From: Linnemannia hyalina
Taxonomy: Eukaryota > Mortierellomycota > Mortierellomycetes > Mortierellales > Mortierellaceae
Direction of reading: 5' to 3'
NCBI GenBank assembly: GCA_019671135.1
Contig: JAHRHY010000018.1
Location: 744,001-808,000 of the forward strand
Length of the DNA stretch: 64,000 nucleotides
The position numbers and the translations under genes are program-made. The notes beneath the pieces are model-generated. The model saw only the letters and a program-made list of their open reading frames with translations. It was not told where the DNA came from and made no database searches. Positions 54,266 through 64,000 of this stretch are shown here, piece by piece (position 1 is the first letter of the stretch; every line of letters begins with the position of its first letter).

Positions 54266-55874
54266 TTAGTGGGCCATGATGGCAATCTTGCTGGAGGGGG
54301 GCGAGGGGGTGGCGCTGGGGGTGATGACCTGGCTCTTGTTCAAGGGGCTGGTGATGGGGATGGCGTGGGAGATGCGAGCAGCACGGTTAGGAGGCGAAGG
54401 AGGAGGGGAGATGCGGGCGGCGTAGGAGGGGCGACCGTTGATGGTGTTGTTGAGGCCGTTCTTTTGGTGGAACTGGGGAGTGATGGCGTTGTCGGGCTTC
54501 ATGGAGACCTTGCCGCGGGTGCTGTCGTAGATGGTGTTGATGGAGCCGTGGTCGCCGACTCTGAAGGAGACGTTGAAGGGCTCGACCCAGAGGACGAGGT
54601 CGCGGGGGATGTGACCTTCAAGGGTCGCCAAGGGCAAGTCACTCTTTTGAGCAGCCTATGTATGTATATCATATGCAAGAGATAACGAAAGGAGGGAATA
54701 GTAGCATGGACAACAATTGATTGTCATTAGACGCACACAAAGAGAAAAGAAGACGTTAGTGAGGAAGGAGACAATGGACGAATAAAAGACGGTCTTAGAG
54801 CAGATCCGAACAAGGTTTTCGCCTCTTTTGGGCGGTGAATTTGTCAATGGGAAGAGAACAGAGCAGAGCAAGGCACAAAGCACCACACTCAAAATGGGTA
54901 AGCGTCATTTGACCATTGGAGGGAGAAGGGAAGAGACAAGTAGGAACGAACGAACGAACGAACGAAAAGACACCAGACAAACAGACAGAGTCAGATAAAC
55001 AAGTGGTCCAAGTGGGTTGTGACCACAGTGTGCCAGTAAAGAGAATAAAGGGACGATTTGCTGGGTCAAACAGTAGGAACTGTTCGATAACAAACTATTC
55101 CCATCCACTCCATCGTATCAACTGCTTGCGCACCTCAAGGCTACTACTAGCAAGCTAGTTTAAGCTACCCCGTGAAAACAAACATACAAACAAGCACCCC
55201 AAAAAAAATACAGTTGAAGAGAAGAGATGCCCATTCACTCCAACTATGACAGAGTGCCTGGAGAAGGGGGGCAATGAAGAGGAGGGGTTGTTCATTATGC
55301 AAAAAGGGAATGAAAAAAAAAGACATGGTTGATGTGGATTTGCACAAGACCCAGACTGTAACGGACAAAGGAAAGACGAACTCTTCACTTTCAGAAAAGG
55401 GGTGATAGGGCGACTGAGTTTGGCTGTTTTCTTATGAGTGTGTTGCACACTGTGGATAGACAAATAGGAATAGAAACAAAAAGGGCCACAGAATTGTGGA
55501 CAGGGGGTTGAAGAAAGGGGATAGAAAGAGAAGGGGGTTGTGTGTGTGCTTGTGTGTGCCCTGAAAAGACGAAAGGACGGGAACACAAAGAACGAGACTG
55601 GAAGAGAGTGGCAATAGCGAGTAAGAGAAAAAAGAGAACAAAAGGATTGATTTACCTCGCAGAGGAGAGGATCGACCTTGCCACCAAAGGAGGTGATGGC
55701 CCTGTATCCGTTGCCGTAGTGGGGTCTCTGGGGGTCCCAGTGGTTGGTGTACTTTTCCTGCATCAGGGCCATGATCTGGGACTTGAAGGACTCCATGATC
55801 TGAGGTGTGCAAGAAGAAGCACTGGCAACGTATCTGCAGAGAAAGTCGGACGCACAGTTGATTTCGATAAGCAT
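54266..55874 (-). CDS. BTG/TOB-family anti-proliferative protein
   Basis: Adaptor that links mRNA or transcription factors to the CCR4-NOT deadenylase through the Caf1 subunit, and so slows growth. Two exons (55874-55656, 54655-54266) give 202 aa. The BTG domain fills residues 1 to about 115: MLIEINCASDFLCRYV, helix FKSQIMALMQEKY, then the box A region NHWDPQRPHYGNGYRAI with KVDPLLCEAAQKS. Box B follows: HIPRDLVLWVEPFNVSFRVG and DHGSINTIYD. These boxes contact Caf1. The C-terminal 80 residues are Pro/Ser/Asn-rich and disordered. The intron is about 1.0 kb, exceptional next to the 60-150 nt typical here, and sits exactly between the halves of the domain. The family is best known from animals. 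Confidence 0.92.
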
Positions 55875-56390
55875 TGTGTATGTGGGTATGTCTGTAAAGA
55901 AGAAGGTATTGAAGGAAGTGGGGGAGGTATGGAGTGGAAGTTGTAGTTGTGAAGGAGTGAAGGAGCCAGGGTAGAGGTAGGAGGAGGAGGAGGAGTGAGG
56001 TATGTAGAATTGGAAGTGGTCAAGGCGGGAAGAAGGGAAAGCGAGTGAGTTTGCTGAGTAACAGAATGTTAGAGGTTGTGTTTGATGGGGAAGAAAAGAA
56101 AAGAATGGAAACGAAGGAATGGAAAATAATAAAAAGGGAAACAACGACCAGGGAAGACCAAGACGACGACGAAAGGGGAAGTCCTTCCTTTCTCGCCTGT
56201 CAATCCAATCACAAGGTCGCTTGTTGATTGGTCCACATAAGTACGTGTCCTGCCGTCATGTACGTAGAACTAATGTCATTTTTAGATGGGGTTGGCTGTC
56301 AAGCAAGCAAATTCGGTTGGATCTTAGGGCTCAATTCTATGGCATTGCTCCTTTCTTTTTTTATTACAATTATTGCAAGCAATGCTCGTT
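55875..56390. other. BTG/TOB promoter and DHHC-gene 3' region
   Basis: 516 bp between tandem minus-strand genes. G/A-rich on + from 55880 to 56180, that is a C/T-rich leader for BTG/TOB. No gene. Confidence 0.55.
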
Positions 56391-57678
56391 TCATGCGGTA
56401 GCACCACCCTCTCCCCTGGGTTGGTCTCCCACCGAAGGTGATCGGTGGTACATTTCCTGCTCGATTGGCGTTAGTCTTGCCGTGCCCATCGCTGTATTGT
56501 CCATAGTACTCGATGGCTGCTGTTCTTGCTGTTGCTGTCTTCTTGCCTCTGTCTGTTGATTGTAGTCTCTCCATTGTCTCGCAACCACTGACTGATTGTA
56601 AATGGGTCCCTCGGGCCGAGGGAACCGCACTGGGATCATTGCCTTCCATCCTTTACCCATGCATTGCTCCCAGTTCTCTCGGTATCCTATGTCGTACAGT
56701 CGCTCGTTTCCTTGATTGACCTCGCCTTCGCTTTTCGCCCATCCCTTCCGGAGACATGGCAACATTCCTTCCTCATGTGGCGTCGAATGATCCTCGATAG
56801 TCGTTCTGTTGACCAAAATCAGGCGGACATGGGTGATCGTAAACACAATAAGGGCGAAACCAAACACGCCAGCTATGACCATCCCGACGACCTGGGCTTG
56901 GTGCGCATAAGTCTATATATGATAAAGTTATAGCAACCGGCAACACTGTGTTAGAAAAAAAACGTTCTTGACGTTTTCCTTTGTTGGGTGCAACTCGGAG
57001 TTGGAGCAAGTGAATTTGAGCGATTCGATCTCAAAGCTAAGTGAAATAGAATGGCCTTACATCGTCAGGGAGCCGCAGGTAAAGGGGGATAAGAGAAGCC
57101 AAGATGAAGATGCAGTGCACGGAGGTGTAAAAGACGAAAAGGACAAAAAACTTGTAGTTGTCCTGACCCACACAGTTGAGCACCCATGGACAATGACTAT
57201 AAAAAAAAGGGAGTCAAATAAGTGTACGTTAGTAAGCGCAGACAACAACTAAAGGTCTCCAAAACGATAGCCTGCGATGGTTCGAAAATTGAGAACGTAC
57301 TGGTCCATCTTTAGCACGCACCGCTTGCAGACACGGCAATGGTGTGCTCTCTCAGGCTTGACTAGATGTGCCAATTGACAGGAGAAGAGTGAATTAGCCC
57401 TCTTAAGATTCGAGACCATGGCGAGTCCTTGACCAAAGTAAGCAGAGAACGCTGTATGATCCTTACTGTGTTGGCATTTACTACACCAGAGGGGGTGGCT
57501 CTGTGCAGAGGGGTCTTCCGTGACATGGATGTATCCAGTCCTGTTGATTTGTGCTCCTGGGATCAATACTCCAACGGAGCCGAGGGATGACACTGAGCCG
57601 GCAGATTTTGTTTGTGGATGAGTAGGTTCCTGCTCCGCCGCTTGTCCATGTTCCTGATCCTGGGACAAAGCTGGCTGC

Positions 57679-57739
<61 letters not shown>

Positions 57740-58472
57740 GGACGTAGAGTTGGGGTGAGGGCTGAAGCTATGAGGACATAGAAGTGTGATAACGAAATCA
57801 GTAACAATCAAAAATATGATCAGTTGACAAGTATGTCCATTCAGGGCACGGTCCAGAGCGCAAAATAAAAATGATGCAACCTGCCAACGGTGGGTGAAGG
57901 AGTGATATCATCATGTCAACTATGAATGATCGAAACATATTATCTTACCTCGGGGGTCACTCTTCCGGGGTCTGTCAGAACAACCATCGCATACGCCCAG
58001 AGCATCACAACGAATGTAATATGGTACAGCACCAGTAGAACAACTATTCGCCAACGATGCAAGCAAAGGATAGGAGGTGTCAATTGTGCTCTTCCGCGGC
58101 TGTGGTGGTGGTTAAAAAGGGTGATGCAAGGGCGTCATTGTCCTATCATCTGCTACTCTGAATAGCGACACATGGTCTAAAAGGGAATAACCATATACCT
58201 CCAAGTGCAACTCTGTCATCCCGAAGTAACCGTACTATGAACAAGAGCAGCCAAGACAAAAAAACAAGGAGGTGGGTCAGTCATTCTGTGTGTCGTTGGA
58301 AAGTTGGGTACTGAACGTTTACGAGTTGGTTAGGTGTGTCATTACCGCAGAGTGTGACGACATAGACGTAGTAACCGACGCCGACGAGTCCAAAGTAGAA
58401 GAGTGCAGGAAGGACAGCGACCACAAAGGGCACTGGCTTTCCTGACCGCATGTGTGCCGCTCGTATTCCCAT
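56391..58472 (-). CDS. DHHC palmitoyltransferase (Pfa3/ZDHHC type) with polyglutamine insert
   Basis: Attaches palmitate to cysteines of membrane proteins. Six exons (58472-58346, 58234-58199, 58043-57949, 57767-57301, 57196-57061, 56912-56391) keep phase and give 460 aa. Two N-terminal membrane segments ([40 protein letters not shown]) are followed by LTDPG, the family's DPG motif. The zinc-binding Cys-rich domain reads [40 protein letters not shown]; catalytic Cys244 lies in D241-H-H-C. Intron 4 splits His242. Two further membrane segments ([40 protein letters not shown]) lead to NRTTIE, the TTxE motif. Exon 4 carries 22 glutamines (57675-57740) right after membrane segment 2. The Gln-rich tail is short. 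The exact orthologue among fungal Pfa enzymes is uncertain. Confidence 0.92.
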
Positions 58473-58816
58473 TGCTGTGAGGTAACGTGAATGGAGGGAA
58501 GAAAAGTCTGTTGCGCAGGGTTGAAAGAGGCAGTGGCGTTGAGTGAGGTAAACGTTTTGCGCAGGTGAAATGGAAACTTTGAGAGAGATGAGCTGACGTT
58601 AGGGGTCGTGATGAGTATGTGAGAGAGTGGAGATGGTGTGAATTAGGAAGGGGGTGGATGGGAGACAAGAGAGAGAGCGTAGATTAAAGTAAAGAAAAGA
58701 GAAGAAAAAAAAGAGCAAGCCATGACGCTGGAAGATGTAAGCAGGAACAACGTTGTTTGACTGGAAGAGACGAAAATTAACTGGTCTCTCTGTCTCTCTC
58801 TTCTCTGTCTCTCTCT

Positions 58817-58864
<48 letters not shown>

Positions 58865-58873
58865 TCTCTTGCA

Positions 58874-58951
<78 letters not shown>

Positions 58952-59846
58952 TCTTTCTCCCTCTGTCTCTCGCTATCTCCTTCGCCTCTTGACAGTCCGT
59001 TTTCTCCACACGTTGTGCGATCAAGTTCGCGATCATCAGGAGAACCTATTTGATCGCTTGGGCGCGGACTACTCCCACCACCATCGTCAACGCAACGGCT
59101 GATCGATCAAAGCTTAGCAGTTTCATAATGTATACTACCAATGTCGGCTGCTTGAAGGTCGCGTCAATAAAAGTTACGTAAGGAGGATGATACCCTGGAC
59201 ATATCGAAGACGCGACATTGAAGGAAAAGTGCCAGTAACAAACAAACCGATGGTACTAAAGCGCATGTGGTACCATTGAATGCACTCCCCATTGATCGCG
59301 AATGGCCAGGCACCCCGTTATACCACCTTTCCCATACCTTTTCGATACAATGTTTGTTCACCCTGCATGTAACCAGAAGCGCCTTCTCGTTTCTCGTTCA
59401 ACTGCAAGGACAATGAACTTCGCGAAGAAATAACAGGAGGTCAAGGGGGAAAGTGTGGGAAAAGAGAGCATAATCAATACACTGTTCACGAGTCTCTTGG
59501 TTTGTCTTTCCTTGTCTCCTCGTTGCTCGGCTCGATGTGCAAACCAGTCATAAGTAGGCCCTTGACCTGCGCAACGAGCTCGATCATTCCTCTCTTATTC
59601 GGGTCGGGCAGTCCCCTGTGCCTTATCGGGGATTTCCACCTGTGCAAACTCAATGCTGACCATTCCGTTGTGTTTTGTTTTGTGCTCATCTATTTATTAT
59701 TATAGTTCTTCTTCCTCCACATCTCACTTCTTCCTTTCTTCTTTTCTTTTCATTCCTTCAATTCCTCAAAATATCAACAACCTCCTTCTCTTAACTCACT
59801 CACCCACTTACTCACAACTTCACACCTTTCACACGTCTCACACACA
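58473..59846. other. Divergent intergenic region, DHHC gene / paraoxonase-like gene
   Basis: 1.37 kb. Contains the 190-nt CT tract (58783-58970) and, nearer the right gene, a C/T- and CA-rich leader (59700-59846). The middle (58980-59690) has no supported gene. Confidence 0.55.
58783..58970. repeat. Long CT-dinucleotide / CTTTCTCT pyrimidine tract
   Basis: About 190 nt of almost pure C/T on the + strand, seen directly. Pure CT at 58825-58860 is followed by six or so units of a CT stretch broken by TTT. Such mirror-symmetric tracts can adopt triplex DNA. It lies about 310 bp upstream of the DHHC-gene start. Confidence 0.9.
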
Positions 59847-61473
59847 ATGGCTACCGACTCCACAAAGCTCAAGAAGGCTTCCACCGCCGGCTCTACCAAG
59901 CCAACCGCCCCCAAGACCACAAAGAAGGACTACATCCGTGTCGGCGTAGCAATTGTCGCCATCACTGTCGCCCTCACCCAAAATTTTATCCGTAACGCCG
60001 TTACAGACCTGGGTCTCTTCCTCGGCGACATCCAGCCGTTCAACACAGCAGGCTGTGAAGTCGTCCCCGGTGGATTGGAGGCCTGCGAGGATATCCATCT
60101 CCATCGCGAGTCTGGATTGGCGTTTATGACCTGTGGTCATGCTGAAATGAGGAAGGAATGGTTTCCGCCCATGGCCAAGATGAATGCCTCGGCCGCTGAT
60201 GCTGCCTTCCAGGATAAGTTTGTTATCTACAACGTTGCTGTACGGTTTTTGATACATATTATTTTCTTGCGGTTTTTGCTTGCTTGTGAAAAGTGAGAGA
60301 TATATTTGCATGTACGTGAATGAGACTCTTGTACTGACCAGTTGACAACTTTATTGCTCTTGCATACCTTTGTGTAATAATACAGACGGGAAAGTACGAA
60401 GAGATGGAGTTGGCAGGCCTGCCAAATGGTACCGACCGCGTCTTTCACGGCCTGGGTATCCACGAGCGGTCCCCCACCGAGCTGACCATCTTTGCAGTGA
60501 ACCACCGTCGAGGCGGCAGTGTGGTCGAGGTGCTCGAGTACACGGTTGGCGATAAGGTCGTCCAGTACAAGGAAACCATCCGCCACGAGTTGATCCATAC
60601 CCCTAATGATATCCTTGCGACGGGTCCTCGGTCGTTTTACGTCTCGAACGATCACAAGTATAAGGATGGCGCCATGCGCGAGTACGAAGGTATAGTGCAG
60701 TGTTATGAAGTCAATGGAGGAAAAGAGAAGGGGTTTCTTACCGAGATGATCGAAACCGAGTAGTGCTTTTTTTTTTGTTCAGGGGCAACATAGCTGGGAG
60801 TTTTTTTTTACCGCGTGGTTTTCATTGGTCGCTCCCCTGCCCCTCATGACGTTAGAGCGAAAACTAAATTTTTGTTCATCATCCTCTTGTTTTTCATTCT
60901 CCTAACTGATTTTTCCTTTCTCTCTCCTCTTAAAAAACCAAACGATACATAGAATCGCTGAGAAGACCGTTGAGTAATGTGATTTACTACTCACCCGAAA
61001 GCACACATATCGCTTACGACAAGGTCGCCTCTGCCAACGGCATCACATCCAACAGCGACCAATCCCTCATCTACCTCTCCGCCTGCCACGGCGGAGCCCT
61101 CCACATCCTCCGCCCCACACCCGACCACACTCTCGTCGACCAAGAATATATCAAGCTGGACTTTTATAACGACAACCCGTCCTACGACCCCGAGACGGAC
61201 TCGGTGTTTTTGACAGGACATGTTAAGCCCTTGACACTGACGGTGGGGTTGAAGAAGAAGGGTGTCCAGTTGGATGGACCTTCCAAGGTTGTCAAGATTT
61301 CGAAGGATGTGGTGGGCGGTGGACATAAGGTGGAGACGGTGTTGGAGGATGATGGGAAATTGATTTCGACAGGTACGGTAGCGGCTGTGGATCGGAAGCG
61401 GGGAGTGATGTTGATCGGAACTGCGTTCTCGAACCGTGGAGTTGTTCGATGCCCCATCCCCCAGGGCGTGTAA
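59847..61473 (+). CDS. Paraoxonase/arylesterase-family calcium-dependent hydrolase
   Basis: Six-bladed propeller enzyme of the PON (arylesterase/lactonase) family. Exons 59847-60239, 60386-60689 and 60953-61473 give 405 aa. After a Lys/Thr/Ala-rich start, one hydrophobic segment (about residues 32-50, VGVAIVAITVALT) likely anchors the protein in the ER membrane. Calcium ligands known from PON1 have counterparts: the Glu in GGLEACEDI, Asn in HTPNDILATGPRSFYVSNDH, Asn in ASANGITSNSDQS, and Asp-Asn in YNDNPSYDPETDSVFLTGH. The His-His pair HGLGIHE parallels the PON HGI. The C-terminus GTAFSNRGVVRCPI closes the propeller. The natural substrate is probably a lactone or ester; this is inferred. Introns are short to moderate (146 and 263 nt). 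Confidence 0.92.
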
Positions 61474-64000
61474 TTTTTTAGTTGACAACCTCATTTTCAT
61501 CATGCCTCGCGTTGAAATATTATTAAAGAACCCTTAACCTGCTTTAGCCCAGAGAAATTTGTAATGTCGTTGATTGGTCAACAAAAAGGTTTATCCGATC
61601 GAAGCGAAGGGTTTCGATCAGAGTGTATGCTTCGCAATTGTTCACCAGGGTACGACGCCTCACTCTTATTTAGCGCCACCATCCCAGGATTCACCCGCAT
61701 GATCATCCTGGTAACCCACTCATACTCCCGTATCACCAGGATCATCGCCAGGGATTAATGAACAGAAAAAAGATGCTATCATTCGTGGCACGGTCTTGTG
61801 TGGGAGGTGTCTCGAGACAGACATTATTGTTGCGCGCACCTCCTCCCTTCTTTTTCTTCTTTGGAGAGCGTGGAAAACGCATGTGTGGGCGGACCGTGAA
61901 GAAGGTTGAAATTGCTTGTGACCTATTGCATGTCGAACAGACGGCGAATCAAATACATATCGTTTCGGAGACTGAGAACGAACAGAAAGAAAAAGGAGAA
62001 GCAGAATCGAAATGTGTTTAAAGTGGACAAAGGGCAAAAGAAATAGTAGGCGGTGATAGAAAACGGTTGATTTTTGCAGCAAGAAGGAAACAAAAGAATA
62101 AAAGAACAAAAGGAAGAACCAAAAAAAAAAACAAAACAATGTGGGTGATAGTTTATGAAGAAGTGCATGAGTTCCTTACCTTTGTCCACCCTCTCTTCTA
62201 TTCCCCCTCGGCAGAAACAGTGTCCGCTTCCTTATCAGATCGTATGGCAGATGGACTCTTCTTTTGGCAGTGATACAGGGATACACAACATACCCCTACC
62301 TCGTGAGAAACAGCCGTGACCATGGAAACATCTCTCCTCTTTCCTTACCCCCCCTCCCATCGCCTTACCTATGCCGACCGTGAGTCCATGGAAGCGTCCT
62401 TGATTGGAAGAGCGAGAGAAAAGCAAGCACAACATCACAAAACTCAAATAGCCAAAGCAAAAAAAGAAAGGACGCTCACAAATCTTTTTCTGTCATGCGT
62501 TATGGTTTTCTTTCTCTTCGTGTGCCTCATTTCTTCATCCTCAACCAAATCGCTCATTTGCATTTTCGCGTCTCTGTCCTTGTCAACCCTGGAGATGGCG
62601 ATCTTCTTATGTGTGTACTGGTAGTGGTATGGTATTGTGTGGTTCGGTGGATAGGGCTCGGCAAATTGGCTAAGAGAGAATTAGAAGGAAAGAGAAACGT
62701 TACCTAAAACGACTAACAAGATGCAACCAACAAACACAAATCAACCTGCACGAGAAAAAAAAAAGTCAATGCTCTCGTACCTCCAACTCTGTCGCCGCAC
62801 GCTTCCATTTGACGCTTCCTTTTTCAGGAAAGAGGAAAAAAGGGAGGCTATAGATTGCAGGGGGTAAGAAACAAAGGAGTAGGGGTAAAATATAAGGAAG
62901 GTGGTTTAGACAGAAAAAAGTGTTCTGTGTCCACATGGGCTAAATTGGTCAAAATAACATATAGCAAACGGTTTTCGTTTTCTCCCGTCATTACGTTTAC
63001 CCAGAAACTGGAGATTACCAAGAGAATAAACAAGAGCGTTTCCCTGCCTCGCTTCGACTTGTTCCTCCTTCTGTTCCCTTTACTGCGCAAGGCTGGTGGA
63101 ATGGTTTCCCCTTTTCCTCTTTCTTTTCTACCTTTACGCGTTTTTGAAGTAAGGGAAGGTGAATGTGTAACGGCAAAATAGAGGAAGGGGGAGAGAGATG
63201 TTCTCGAATCGTCCTTTTTTTCATTTCAGTTTGTCCGAAAGGGCGAAAGGAGGGAGAGGGTAAACGTGCAATTAAAAAAATAAAACACCCCGACGATGAA
63301 AAGAAGAGAAGAGTGGGGAAGAAGAGATCGAAGATCAAAAAAAAAAAAAAAAAAAAAAAAAAAAGGTGCGCAGACACCAGGTGGACAATTTGTAAAGCGA
63401 TGACGAGGCAAGATCGGCATTTTTTTTTGTATTTCTTTCAAGGGGATCTGACAAAGACTGTACGAGAAATGAACAGGAAGCAAAGAAACGAGAGACAGCG
63501 ACTCAAGATCACAGTCGACAAACATGTCGCGATTTTAAAAAGAGTGGGAGGGGGGCTAAGCAGGAAATGAAAACGTAAGAAAGCCATGAACAAAAAGACG
63601 AGAACCGGAAGAATTGCCATTGCCTGGCAATGGGGGGAACGGAGACTGTATGATTTATCGGGAAGAACTTCTTTCATCGTCCTGTTCATAATTACAAATC
63701 GATCAATACAAACAACAGGGTTGCTTCTTTTTTGCTTTGTTGTCGTGTGTTTGTGTATATGTTTAACAGGGAGTACAGTACCCTCCTGTTCGCTTGCTCA
63801 AAGTTACTCCTTTTGGGCATCATGCCCTCTGCTTTTATCCTTTCTTCACCACCCTCTTCTCTCTTTTTTCCAACCTTCTTTTCTTCTCTTTTACCCAGCT
63901 TCAGCACCCTCTCGCCTTAAAGACTAATATAAAAGAGCATCCCCTACCCTGGTTTCTTGTCCTCCTTTACCTCTTTTCCTCTTTTCTTTCTTCTCATTCA
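61474..64000. other. Right-end intergenic stretch, no supported gene
   Basis: 2.5 kb. Frames are short and biased (Lys/Arg/Glu or Ser/Phe/Leu). A 28-nt A run sits at 63337-63364. From 63835 the + strand becomes strongly C/T-rich, like the leaders of other genes here, so a plus-strand gene probably begins just outside the window. Confidence 0.5.

Noticed and set aside
58599..59036. Arg/Glu repeat protein upstream of the DHHC gene
   Set aside because: It is the translation of the CT/GA simple repeat.
61640..61750. Imperfect hairpin (GATCATCCTGGT / ACCAGGATCATC) near 61701-61750
   Set aside because: One 12-bp stem with a mismatch, with no T run or other context. It may be chance.
1..64000. CRISPR arrays, bacterial operons, rRNA genes, viral genes
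   Set aside because: No regularly spaced repeats, no polycistronic layout, no rRNA or viral hallmark sequence was seen; the window is eukaryotic nuclear DNA.

Overview
The window reads as nuclear DNA of a filamentous, early-diverging fungus, most likely Mortierellomycotina (Mortierella and relatives). This placement is inference from gene content and style. Genes are intron-rich with GT-AG introns, mostly 60-150 nt but some of 0.4-1.0 kb. 5' leaders are pyrimidine-rich and homopolymer runs and microsatellites are frequent. The gene set mixes ordinary fungal genes (transportin, JIP5, TRM1, Eco1, Hst3/4-type sirtuin, SNX3) with families better known from animals (BTG/TOB, CDKN3-like phosphatase, TMEM245-like membrane protein, paraoxonase).

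Layout. 1-33.5 kb is a housekeeping block. It holds a BIG1/VOA1-like fragment (-) at the left edge, an empty 4.2-kb stretch, malic enzyme (+), sirtuin (+), transportin (+), aldo-keto reductase (-), the cohesin acetyltransferase ESCO/Eco1 (+), an O-fucosyltransferase-type protein (-), SNX3 (-), TRM1 (+) and a TMEM245-like polytopic protein (+). 33.5-47.2 kb is an accessory island. It contains one intact and two broken F-box/LRR genes, a ~2.5-kb sequence present twice in inverted orientation (34.7-37.2 and 39.9-42.4 kb), three tRNA-like modules at the ends of that sequence, and between the arms a broken gene with a GCR1_C-like tail and the first exon of what looks like an NLR-type protein. 47.2-61.5 kb returns to housekeeping genes: CDKN3-like phosphatase (-), JIP5/WDR55 (+), a broken hydroxyacid dehydrogenase, BTG/TOB (-), DHHC palmitoyltransferase (-) and paraoxonase-like hydrolase (+). 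61.5-64 kb has no gene I can support.

For every coding gene below except the left-edge fragment I built exon coordinates by hand from splice sites and checked that reading phase is kept from start to stop. No operon-like organisation is expected or seen. Several pairs are divergent with short shared promoters (AKR/ESCO 184 bp, SNX3/TRM1 343 bp). The island is the most unusual part: a long inverted repeat with tRNA-like ends around degenerate recombinase-like and NLR-like remnants.
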